Source: Carallia brachiata
Lineage: Eukaryota > Streptophyta > Magnoliopsida > Malpighiales > Rhizophoraceae
Direction: 5' to 3'
Assembly (NCBI GenBank): GCA_021464245.1
Contig: JADCRB010000068.1
Coordinates: forward strand, 4,564,830-4,628,829
Length of the DNA stretch: 64,000 bases
Position numbers and translations under genes: made by a program. Shown in pieces: positions 38,940 to 50,205 of the stretch. The notes under the pieces are model-generated. The model was not told where the DNA came from and did no database searches. It saw only the letters and a list, made by a program, of their open reading frames with translations. The first letter of the stretch is position 1; every line of letters begins with the position of its first letter.

Positions 38940-41072
38940 ATGTCAAATGAACCTACTACGATAGATGTGATGGAAATTGAGTTGGAGGGGGAGAAAGGCG
39001 AGGATCCTAATGGCAAAAACACAGAACATGATGAAGGTAACAGTACAACCTCTAAGCCTCCAATCCCTCAAAAAATTAAAAGAGCAAAGTCTGAAAAAGC
39101 AATTAGATCTAGTGTAAAGAGTGCTGTATGGGATCACTTTACTCATAACAATGACCCAAATAACCCAAAAGCAAGTTGCAATTACTGTAAGCAGACTTAT
39201 GTTAGCCACCCTAAAAAGAGTGGTACTAGTAATTTATGGACACATTTGGAGACTGTTTGTAAGCTATATCCTTACAAAAATGTTGACAAAAAGCAAAAGA
39301 CTTTAAGCTTTGTGCCTAAAGAAGCAAAGGATAATGATGCTAGTGATGGCTCTTTTGCATGCTGTTAGTTATGATCCTGAAGAATGTAGGAGAGAATTGG
39401 CTTGAATGATCATCACAGATGAGTTGCCTTTTAGGGTAGTTGAAGGGATTGGATTTAGGAGACTGTTGAGGGCTTTCCAACCAAGATTTATTGTCCCATC
39501 TCGCATCACAGTTGCTAGAGATTGCATAAAACTTTTTTATGATGAAAAGTTAAAGTTGAAGAGAGTTCTTAAGGATCAATGTGTATGCTTAACAACAGAC
39601 ACATGGACTTCAATTCAAAATACTATATGTGTCTGACTGCTCACTGAATTGATGATGATTGGAAATTGAAAAAAAAAAATTATAAATTTTTGTCAAGTTC
39701 CAAATCATAAGGGTGCAACCATTGGAAAGACTATTGAATTATGTATCTTGGATTGGGGTATAACTAAACTTTTAACTCTCACAGTTGATAATGCAAGTTC
39801 TAATGATCTAGCCATCAAGTATTTGAAAACAAAGACTAGAGATTGGAGGCATACAATCTTTGATCATGATTTCTTGCATGTTCGTTGTAGTGCACACATC
39901 CACAATCTTACTTGAGCATTCAGTTTGTATTGAGAGGATTAGGAATGCAATTAGATATGTGCGTTCCTCTCCTTCTAGGTTGCAGAATTTTAAAAAGGCT
40001 ATTGAGCTTTCACGGATTGAAAGTAAATGTTTGTTGTGTTTGGATGTTGAGACTAGATGGAATTCAAACCTTTTTGATGTTGGAAACCGCTCAAAAATTT
40101 GCCAAAGCTTTTGAGCGGTTAGAGGAAATAGATCTCAAATTCTTGTCTTATTTTAATGGCGATAAGATTCGAGGACCACATAATGCAAAGGATTGGTCCA
40201 ATGCAAAGTGTTTTGGGGCCTTTTTGAAAATTTTTTATAATGCCACTTTGCGATTTTCTAGTTCTTTGTTCGTTACTTCAAACTCTTTTTTCAATGAAGT
40301 TTGTGGGATTCATTCCAAGTTGATAAAAATGGCTAATAGTCAAGATGAAGGGTTGAAGAAGATGGCGCAAAAAATGAAAGAGAAATTTGAAAAATATTGG
40401 AACAATTTCAAAAATGTTAATCTCTTATTGCATGTGGCTGTTGTTTTGGATCCTCGCTTGAAGCTTAGATATGTGAGGTTTTGCCTAGATCAAATTTATG
40501 ATGCTGAACTTTCAAAGAAAATGGCTGACAGCATTGAACAAACTTTCTTAAAATTGTTTGAACACTACAATGAGCTGATTGTAAGCTCTAGTAAGAGTGA
40601 GGAAGCATTTGCATCTCAAAAATCATCTTTTGATGGTGATGATGAAGAGGAGGATGATGATAGTGGTCAATGGATGGTTTCCAAGTTTAACAAGTATGTG
40701 CAATCTGAAGATACGTTGGAGAGTAAATCAGAGGCTCTTCGCTACTTAGCTGAACCAATCGAGCCTACAGATGAGAAGTTTGATTTATTGCATTGGTGGA
40801 AAGAGAAGTGTGCGAAATATCCAGTCATTGCAAGTATGGCAAGGGATGTTTTGGCCATTCCTATTTCAACAGTTGCTTCAGAATCGGCATTTAGTACAAG
40901 TGGCCATATCCTGGATCCATTTAGAAGTTCACTTTCTCCACAAACAGTAGAGGCACTTGTTTGTGCTCAAAGTTGGTTTCGAGATGATGATTCAACTATT
41001 GATCTTCGAGAAGCTCTAGAAGATGTTGAGAAATTTGAGGATGTTGTTAAAAGTACAGTTTTAACACATTAA
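38940..41072 (+). pseudogene. hAT transposase (BED zinc finger), frameshifted
   Basis: The first frame (ATG 38940, just after an AG acceptor) encodes an acidic N-terminus. A BED zinc finger follows, with CNYC and HLETVC as ligands around residues 75-105 (Cx2C ... Hx4C). The frame is lost near 39360, where the stop TAG falls at 39366. It resumes with YDPEE and is cut by TGA 39403-39405 in place of an Arg codon. It then continues as ITDELPFRVVEGIGFR until a stop near 39634. Further frameshifts follow, one near 40070, before a long open part to 41072. That part has the hAT RNase H-like core word VVLDPRLKLRYV and the C-terminal dimerisation signature FDLLHWWKEK, ARDVLAIP and ASESAFSTSG. At least four lesions, so no functional enzyme. 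Confidence 0.9.
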
Positions 41073-42184
41073 TTTTTATTTTAAAGCTATCTCAATGATT
41101 TTTCTCCATGCTTTCTGTATCTTCTTTTTCCAGATTGATTTTAATGACCTTTCTCCGTTGGTTAGAATTTTCCTGTGGTAGGAACTGTAAGATTTTTTTT
41201 ATTAATTGACACAAGAGAAATAAATGGACGATACTGCTATTAGGTAAACTTGCCGGATGATAATCTTTGGAAATTGCGCAAAGGGTTTGAGTGCCGAAAA
41301 CATTTTTGTTGCTATGGGACTGTGAAATAAATATGAATCTATGTTTCCATTCTGATGGCAGTCTCTCTAATTTGCGCATTCCATATTAAACTTGTAAACT
41401 TTTCCTTTTTGAATTTAGTGCATAATGTTCTTTTCATGCATTTTTGGTCTTTTACCCAATGCTGATTGTATTGTCTTGTTCTTTTGATTACAGTGCTTGA
41501 TTTGTGTTTGTAGTTAATTAGCCATTGTATGTGTGTTTTTCCATGTATTTGATAATTTTTTTGATTTGTCTCACTGTATGGACCATAAAACCAGAAATAG
41601 AAAACTTTTTCCTTAGATTGTTGTTAGTGATGGACGTATTCCAGATCATGTATTCCAGATCAGTGGCGACAAAATTGAATCTCCTTGTAAGGTTTTCTCT
41701 TCTTGTTTGTCAGGTGGCATATTGATTCTTATATTTTTTTTTTTTAATTTTTCAGAAATAACTGGAAAGGATCCCATCACCGTTGAGGATGAGTAGCTTC
41801 CAAACATTGATTTCTTTTATTTAGACTAACGAGGTATAAGTATTAATAACATTGTTTATTTTGTGTACAATTGGGTAATTAAAATTGTTGCTTTTTTGAT
41901 CCTGAAATCTTGATGCATGCTCTAATTCAAAGTTTTACTTAAAAATGTTGGTTCTCAGTTGCTACTGGTTGCTTGCAAATTACTTAAAATTTGTACTGTT
42001 TGCTACTCTTTTGTACAATTGGACTTACAACATTTTAGTACTGGGTTATTAGTGTTTTATTGGATTGAATGTCTAACTAACTAATTCAAATTTTTGCTTT
42101 AATATTTACCTAAGGCACTCGTATGGTTGTTTAAAAAAAAGAAAGAAAAATTTAAAAGACAACATGTAGAATTAGAAAAACCGC

Positions 42185-42219
42185 CCAAACCAATCCGCTA
42201 TTTTGCGGATTGGTTTGGA
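42185..42219. repeat. Palindrome in hAT subterminal region
   Basis: CCAAACCAATCCGC is followed after a short TATTTT spacer by its inverse GCGGATTGGTTTGG. It lies about 115 bases inside the right end of the hAT element and consists of two head-to-head copies of the subterminal motif. Confidence 0.85.
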
Positions 42220-42341
42220 CGGTTTGGACGATTAGCGGATTGGTTGCGGTTTGAAATTTTCAAACTGCCACCATGACGAATTGGTTGCAATTTTTTTCTT
42301 AAAACCGTCCAATCCGACCCGCGAACACCCCTACTTTTAAT

Positions 42342-44650
42342 TTGTTCAATCAACATTTACATAAGTATGTTTTGTATTTAATTACCAACAAGTATCTTTA
42401 GCCAACGGTTACATGTCATCCTTTCATTTGAAAGACTGTAGTTGCGGCTTTTATTTTCACCGTTAACCTTAGATACATTTCTTATCCACAAACTACTCTT
42501 AGACTAGCAGTTGTTATACACAAGAATTTTAATTTTCTTGAAGGGCCGCATACCATTCTACTGGACAAGGAGTTAACAAAGTTAGAAGTCAATTATTTCA
42601 AAATTCCTGCCTTCATAAATGATTAATACTGAGATCACATCCTTGTTCACAGGCATATGACATATTCCCGGCAGTATTCCATGAGTGTCATAGGCATCTA
42701 GTTCAATAAAAAAAAAATTAAGCATGTCTTTCCATGCATGTGCACCCATTCATTCTATGACGAAACATGTTGTTCCATTGCTTTGAGCAATCATTAATTC
42801 TCTCAGCAAGTTTCACAGAATGTTTATTCATGACATGCTTACACTGAGAATTATCAGATGCCATAACACTCATTAAAGCACAAGTTCTGGTTGTGAATCG
42901 GAATAGACGGTAATGTTCTTTACCAAGGAGTCCCACTGCAATGTCCTTTATTTTTTACTACACCACTTTCTTAATCATGACAACGACTATCTTTTTAAGG
43001 AATTAACAATTCCACGGAAAACATATCATCCTTGGTCTATCAAAATTTCTACCGCATGGTTAAGAGTTTTAATTCTTTTACATGCGATCACCCTTTATTT
43101 CAACTGAGATCATTTAACATGAGACCTTCTTTCTTGAACTAACTAGAAGGCCATCATGTTTTTATTCTTGACACTATCATAGGCTTTCTTGAGTTATCTA
43201 GTCCTTGCGATGCTTTCTTGGTCGCAATACTCTACTGGCAGCGTTATTGGACACAAATTCTCACCTAGAAATGGAATTTAATCCATGAGCATTGCTTTCA
43301 TGTTCTGAAGATGTAAAAAGAAATGTTCCATAGCAGCAGATTTGCCGTTTGACAAAAATGCTCAAACTGTTTGACCAGCCGAAAATATTTTGTGTAATCA
43401 ATCATTTACACAAGGGATATGAACTCATGCAATTACATGCACAAGAGACATCCTAAAATGGAATAGAAACAGTCTTTTCTTTTCCTTTCCTTTGACTAAA
43501 AGACACGTTCCGGTCAAGGAATTATGTAATTCTCTTGTCCGCTGATTCTTGCTCAAGAACCAAATAAGAAAAAGACGTTTCCATTGTCCGTTGGTTACCA
43601 GCCTTTTAAAAACCTTTGGTGCCCATGTCCTGTAACTTTTTTTTTTTATTTATTTACAATGAGCCTTAATAGACATTTAAGGAAGGAAAAGTAAGATTAA
43701 GTAGAATTTAAATATGTTATTTACTGATTGAGAGGTATTCTCCTCAACAATTGAGTAAATGTTCAACCTTCGTCTTGTAACCTTCTATCACTAAGAAGAC
43801 AACAATCCATGCAATAATACCTCATTTGTTTTAAAACGCTGGTTATTCCTATATAGATACATACATGGCTAATCCATAACCGTCCAATGGTTATGCAGCG
43901 CTTTTCCTTGGTTCAGTTTGACCAAGAACCCCTCCTTTCATTTTAAGGGACAGTGCCTCCCACGAGGCCTATCTCTATTTTAATTTGTTTTTCATGGACT
44001 CAAATATAATATTTATTCGCAACAAAAATACTAAAATGATGATTCATGCATGCATACGCGTGTAAGTCTCGTGCACATAGCTAACATAAAACAAACAATT
44101 ATAATTACTTCCAAAGAGGTTTTTTTTTTTTTTTTCCTTATCGTCAACCTTACTAGTGACTCCCGTGTACATGTGCAAAGCAAAAGTTATGTCAAAAAAT
44201 AGATATGCAATGATTGTCAAAAAAAAAAGATATGCAAGGAAGTAATTGCCATGTAGTGATTTTCGCTGTGCAGAATCATAATCCTTATAACGAGAAATAA
44301 TTTACTTTCTATTGTAGACCCTTTTTAATTGTTTTCTATCACGTTTTTCAAATTAAACTTTGGTGCTGTTTTTTTATATAAAAAAAAAAACTTATTATAA
44401 ATATACCGATCATTAGATCTGCAGACTAATGTCATAATAACTTCTATTTATTAAAGTCTTATTCAACTACCTTAAAGGGACAAACTCACAACCTAAATAC
44501 TCTAATACAATTTGAACTTAATACATTTTGGACGAATCATAAAAGAAACCCATCAAGGATACATACCTTAAAACCAATTAGAAAAAGTAGACTTGCCGAC
44601 CTTACACGATTTAAGAAGCTTTCAAAATTCTAGACATGAAAATGTTATCT
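42342..44650. other. Spacer right of the hAT element
   Basis: AT-rich sequence with no recognisable coding frame. Around 44380-44530 it resembles repeat sequence also seen near 32829-32960. Homopolymer runs at 44121-44136 and 44382-44391. Confidence 0.4.
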
Positions 44651-44654
44651 TAAT

Positions 44655-45130
44655 ATTGTCAAAACCAGAGTTAGAAAAATTTGGAATCTAGAATTGAAAA
44701 TTCATAACTTGCAGATTGTTTCAAGTCGTATATCAGATATCATTTTTCTTAAGGTAACATTCGTGCTCTAATCACTATACTATAGCCAATACGAATCCCC
44801 TCGCAAAATAAAATTAAGTCATTGTTTGCACTCGTATAGATGTAAAGTCAAGATAGAGAAAAGAATTGTCATTTGCAGAATTAAGTTAATTATCTTATGA
44901 TTTTTCTTCAGTAAAATTTTAAACAATCTTTTCATTTATTTTCATTACTTTTTCATCATCTTTTAAATAAAGAGAACCATCATATATATATATATCTAAG
45001 AGTTACTATTAAAAGAAATGTCACTTAATTTCAAAAAACAACCTATTTCATGTGTTTTTTTTTTTATTATAAGACATCTTTCCTTTATTTTAAGTAACCA
45101 TTTTTGTGTCTTTTCAACCTATAAAAATTT
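44655..45130 (+). repeat. Dispersed repeat, member 2
   Basis: Second copy of the 470-base repeat at 36460-36925. Differences are scattered substitutions and small indels, for example a longer T run near 45055-45064. Confidence 0.7.
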
Positions 45131-45620
45131 CAGGTGTGTCACTGTCTACATATATAAATATGGATTGATGATCTGCTGCTCACAAAAAGTTTGTTTTGCT
45201 TTTCTATGTTTTTTTCCTATAAATGTTTTGTTTTCAATAAGAATTATTTATCTTGGTCTATAGAATACATCTTAACAAAGCAATATTAGACATTTAGTCA
45301 CGGGCTTTGCATCCATAACAATAATGGGGTCCTGGTAGATGCATTTATGGATAATTATAGCTTCTTGCTGGAAAATTTCGGCTTTTTGGATAATTTGTCA
45401 TCTCAATTCATATGGGGTACCCTTCATGCTCCATTACTCAATTCCATCCTATGAAGGGCATTTCTTGGGAGATGAATTTCTGTAATTCCATCTTTGAAGG
45501 TGCTTTCCTGATATTACTTGAAGGGAAACAAAAAAATATGTTTGCTTTGTTGTTGATGTAACATGTATGAAGAAAAATGAAAGCCTATTGTCAAACTCTT
45601 TGGAAATATTTTAGATAGAA
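45131..45620. other. Short spacer, no gene seen
   Basis: AT-rich DNA between the dispersed repeat and the coding remnant at 45676. No feature supported. Confidence 0.35.
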
Positions 45621-45675
45621 TATTATGTGGAGGGAAATTGGCTCAGATTTGGTTCTTTTGGTTTTGGCATTGAAA

Positions 45676-45832
45676 GGAAAAGATGTAAAAGCACCAAACT
45701 TTATCAAAAGAGCCAAGGAAGAGATTGAAGCAATATTTCATAAGGAAAAATCGTCATGCCGTCATGAAGAAACTCATGAAACAAGTCATGGCATTGATGA
45801 GGACACCCCCATTGATGATGTGAAAGGACCAG
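45676..45832 (+). pseudogene. Exon remnant of a small KAPN/RAKEEIEA-type plant protein
   Basis: After an AG at about 45675 the plus strand reads KDVKAPNFIKRAKEEIEAIF, then HKEKSSC and THETSHGIDEDTPIDDVKGP. This resembles a small uncharacterised plant protein with repeated KAPN...RAKEEIEA blocks (from memory, not verified). The second block should start right after KGP. Instead the sequence switches to hydrophobic residues exactly where identity with duplication copy A starts (about 45830), so the exon appears cut by the duplication joint. No function can be given. Confidence 0.45.
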
Positions 45833-46470
45833 CAATTTTTTTTGGTTCATTTGTCTCATTTTCTTGTTTGGTAGCACTTTGTTTCCTGGTTATCTGGAAT
45901 ATAACTTAGGGGAACATGGAGCTGAAGCCTATCTTAAAACCTGGTGGTGCCAATGCTAATACCTTGCACCAAGGAGATTTTCCAAGATTCACTATAGAAT
46001 TCTTTGATAAATGTTACTGGAGCAGAAATTGGAGCATACTCTAATGAAGAGCTTGACCCGGTAGCACAACTTTAACAACTCTAATGAGAGAGTTGTGGAG
46101 TGTTACCCTGCATAGTTTTCATTAGATAGTGGTCATTATGAAAGAGCGTTGGTAAGGAGATGATTTATTAATATACTGTTAACCCAATTTTTATCCCAAA
46201 ATTAATGAGTAATGAAGTGGTTGCCGTTTTTGATTGAATAAATGACCATATTCTAATTGAATTATCGAATTAACTTTTGTAATTAAAGTCAATTTTTATT
46301 CCAAAATTTTTAAGTAATAAAGAGATTGCCCTTCTTGATTAGGAAAATAATCGTTTTCTAATTGAATTACCATACTAACATTTATATAAGTAAATTATCT
46401 TGTTGATCATGGGCAATAATTGTCAAATTGAGAAACTTTGGGATTGAGCTGATTAAAAGAAATGATATTA

Positions 46471-46694
46471 TATTTTTATTTTTTTTGTTACCAAAATGGG
46501 AAGATACAGGTGTGGTAGTGCTCTACAATCCTACTAGAAAATATTGTTCCGGTTCTATGGTAATTTTTAGACTGTCTAAATAATTATAGTATAACTCAGT
46601 ATTATAAAGGAGATGAATATATTTAATTTTACTAAATATCTTAACAGTTTTCGAATCTAAAATTTTTAACTTAATAATACACTTATTACTAGAT
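46471..46694 (-). mobile_element. Small retroposon-like insertion specific to copy B
   Basis: About 224 bases are absent from copy A (joint near 14230). ATATTA occurs on both sides (46465-46470 and 46695-46700). On the minus strand it ends in an A-rich tail (T-rich on plus, 46471-46490). Near its other end it contains GATTCGAAAAC, loosely like an RNA polymerase III B box. A degenerate SINE or a LINE 3' fragment are both possible. Confidence 0.4.
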
Positions 46695-49252
46695 ATATTA
46701 TTCGTTTTAAGGATAGTAACATAGGAATTCTCTCTAAGAAAGGCAATAATTTAAGTAATATTGATGACCCTACAATTTAGAATATGAAATTGTATACAAC
46801 GACGGAATATGTAATGGATTTAATCGCACCGATGAAGACAGCGATATATGGTAACGAAAAAAAAAAAGTTTACGCTTTGATTGCATAAAAAAATCAATGA
46901 CAATTTGTAATTTTAAAATGCTTATTATGGAAATGAAGAACGGAAGCGAAATAACATGAAAAGAAAAGAAACAAAATGAAAAAAAGGAAACAAAATTTGA
47001 GAATAAAATATTGAAATAGAAATTTTTGATAAAAAAATATTAATAACTTGATTTAGTCATAGTTAAAAAGAGAAATATTCTGTCAACTTTTTTTTTATAA
47101 TATTATTATATAAATAATAGATGACGAGCTTGTATTGTCAATAGAATTAAAATTAAGATTAATTATTTTAAATTTAAATTATTTTTAGTTAAATTAATTA
47201 TTTGTCAATTATATTATATTATATTTTTATTCTTTTTTTTTTTTTTTGTACATATCTAAAACTTTTAACCCTAAGAAGATTCATTGCGAAAAAAAAAACT
47301 AATAACAATAAAAAAAATTGAGTTTTATTTTTTTATGGAAGGATTTCCCAAAGTCTTAAACCCTTACTTTCATCGCTGAAACCTTAACGGCGGGGCCGAC
47401 ACCGGCCGCCATTCTCCGCCACCAGAGCGACGCTTCTTCGCCAATAATTTGCAATTCACCTCCGCCTGCGCCGCCCATCACAGTTCTTCAGGTCGGTCTC
47501 CGGCGTGAAGCGTAAGAATTTTCTTTTTTCTTTTTTGATTCCTATTTTGATTTTTAGGAGTTTATGAAATTTTGCCACCATCAATTTCTTATCTTGAATT
47601 TTATTTATTTATTTATTTATTTATTTATTGGCTGCGTGAAAAATAATATATTTAAAAAAAAAGGCAAAAATGGTGGCGAAAAGTTCATCGGTAGATAAGT
47701 ACCACCTTCTTCCCCCGAATTCTTGAAGTTAACGAATCGCCATTCGAGTTTTAGTTGAAATGTGTAGTGAATTTAAGTGTGATTGACTGAAAGTTCTGAT
47801 TTTTTTTTTCTTTTTTTTGATGGTTTTCTGTTATTATTGTTCTTGTCAGATGAGGGGCCTAGTAAAGCAGCACTTAAAACTCTTTGAACTATTTTCTTCA
47901 TGTTGGTATAAAGAAAATTGTGCGTTCCAATGATCGAATTGTCGCCAATTTGGATCCTGGCATTTATCCCAGGTATTGCTTCTTGCTTTTCCTTCAAGGG
48001 TATGTGTGTGTGTGTTGACTGCAAGATAATGTCTACTGCTGAATGTTAGTGGCATCTTATTGGAGGCCATAAGTGATATGATTGGGAATATGGTTGTGCA
48101 CGGACGTGTATTGCTGAATGAAAACACTATGCTAATCCTTATGATGGTTTCGTGTTTTTAACCATTTTTCTTGTTGTGGGTCAGGTGAGTTGTTTAGCTA
48201 AAGAGTTGAGTTTATTCTAGCCAATACACTTTTCATTATTTTGTTTTGTATTATGCACTTCTATCGGTTTAAAGATGTACGAATTGGTGAGCCAGGGGCA
48301 ATGGTAGACTCTTTTCTAAAAAAAAATTGAATCCTCATATGTGCCGGTTGCCTAACATGGCGTATGTAACCTTCAGTTATTTTTAGTTTTTATTTTTTAT
48401 TTTTTTTATCTCTTATTGGATTCGGTGTCTTTCAAGTTCAAGTTGTATGCTTAGCTTAGTAGGGTGTGCTAGTATTCTCTTCTCTATAGTTAGGCTCCAT
48501 ATTTACTGTATATCAGATGAAATATTTTTCATCTCTCTCATTCTCTATCATACAAACCACCACTCACCTATTCACAGAAAGAAACACACACATTTTCTGG
48601 TATCAAGACATATGAATGCTTGTCTTAGAATCTCAGAATGTGTAGTTCTTTGAGCATATTTCTTAATAATGGGCAAGCAAGGCTGATGGAGTTCCAAAAT
48701 CGTAACCATTTATGTTATTTACTTTCTAACATGTGTCAATTTTTTTATTTTAACCTGGTGTGGGTTTCAAGTATGCTGCACCAATATTCGTCAATATAGA
48801 GTATATCCAAGGGAGCCAAGATCAGAAAACTAAGGTGGAAAAGGTAATAAGATAGTGTGACGTCCTTTTCTTTGTTCATGTACTAGGTTGCTTATGATCG
48901 TCTTTCAAATGATGTTATTATTGGAAGAATGCCCATCATGTTACAGGGTTGTCGATGTGTACCATATGGAAAAAAATGAAGCTGAACTTGCAAGACTTGG
49001 TTGGTGTCCACTAAATTCAAATATATTGTTTCTTTGTCTATTTCCTTCTGTTGATCTTTTCTTCCTTACTGTTCACCCATTTTTCTGTTGACTTCAGTTG
49101 AGTGTTCCCTTGATCTTGGAGGATATTTTATTGTAAAAGGAACAGAGAATTACATTCTACACATTACATTCCCATTCTGCCTCAAATTGAATACAAATGG
49201 AAGAGTTTGTGCCATGATGCCCAAATTGAATTCTATTTGTTATCCGTTTATG

Positions 49253-49720
49253 TGTTAGAACTAGAATTTTTAAATTTGGAATCAGCATAACCGCTTCAAG
49301 TCATATAACAAAAGCCGTGTGTGCTCTGGATGAGTGAACAGATGCCCGAAAACGGTCTTCCTCGAAGCAAAAGTCTTTCTGCACACTGGACATTGTAGTT
49401 CTGATATTCCAGCCTGCGGCCATATTAACATCAACCTTTTGCTTGCAGGTGAGGTTTTAAGAATGATGCAGGTGCCATTGGATGGGCTACAGAGAGTCCC
49501 CTCTATAATATTGCCATTCTTCACACCTCTCCAAGAAGCAGAGGTTGATGTTAGTAGAACCGCAGACTAGAATATTAGAACTACCATGAGTGCCGAAAGA
49601 CGTTTGCTTCGAGGAAGGCCGTTCTTGAACCTCTACATGCTCATCCAGAGCGAACGTGGATATGTTACACGATTTGAAGTAGTTCTACAGAATCCAAATT
49701 TACAAATTCTGGTTCTAACA
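49253..49720. repeat. Zinc-finger inverted repeat, copy B
   Basis: Left arm 49253-49408, spacer 162 bases, right arm 49571-49720. The outer ends (TGTTAGAACTAGAATTT against the inverse of AAATTCTGGTTCTAACA) and the core (TTCCTCGAAGCAAA) match as inverted copies at roughly three-quarters identity. The left arm on the minus strand encodes a good C2H2 finger, CPVCRKTFASRKTVFGHLFTH (the second Cys, 12-residue loop and Hx3H spacing are correct), followed by PEH. The right arm on the plus strand encodes a degraded version, CRKTFASRKAV then HAHPERTW. The two pieces are head to head and sit inside an intron of the RPC2 pseudogene. Confidence 0.78.
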
Positions 49721-50034
49721 ATCTTAAGGCTATATCTGGTTCATGAAAGAAATTGGCTTCCGACTTCATGTAAATTCAAGTAAGTTCTCTATCGACTAAT
49801 GTATGTTTTTCTTCTTAATTATATGGAAAACATGAATTTCTAGATCGATGATGTGAAGTCTTTTGCCTAATTGGTGTTGCATCAATATTATCATATTTTA
49901 CATGTGGCATCAAAGCATGGGATGAAAATTGATGTTTTTCCATTGAAGATTAATAATTTTTGTTGATATTTAGATATTTCCTATTATGATTGAACAAAAA
50001 TCATAGACAATTGTTCTATGTATTCTCACTTTTT

Positions 50035-50205
50035 GATCAAGGAGGACCACCACCATATGTAGAAGTCTAGGGTTTACTACTAAAGGAGATGTTACTTGGT
50101 TTCCATAGACACAACCTATTTAATGTGTATTTTATCAAAGGATATCTTTCCTTAACTTCCAAGTAACTGCCCTTCAATGTCTTTTCAATTTTATGCAAAT
50201 GTACC
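50035..50205 (+). repeat. Dispersed repeat, member 3 (partial)
   Basis: Matches the right half of the repeats at 36460-36925 and 44655-45130 (ACACAACCTATTTAATGTG, ATATCTTTCCTTAACTT). It lies in the 1.8 kb missing from copy A. Confidence 0.55.

Larger units (their letters stand above)
37535..42333 (+). mobile_element. Full-length hAT transposon, 4.8 kb
   Basis: The left end is TAGGGCTGTTC and the right end GAACACCCCTA (inverted, one mismatch). It is flanked by a perfect 8-bp target duplication CTTTTAAT at 37527-37534 and 42334-42341. Both subterminal regions are loaded with CCGCCCAA/CCAATCCGC-type repeats in both orientations, which in hAT elements serve as transposase binding sites (family knowledge). 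The interior holds an untranslated leader with a likely intron (GTAAGA at 37977 to AG at 38939) and a RICESLEEPER/Ac-like transposase gene on the plus strand. The intact ends suggest that it could move if transposase were supplied. Confidence 0.93.
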
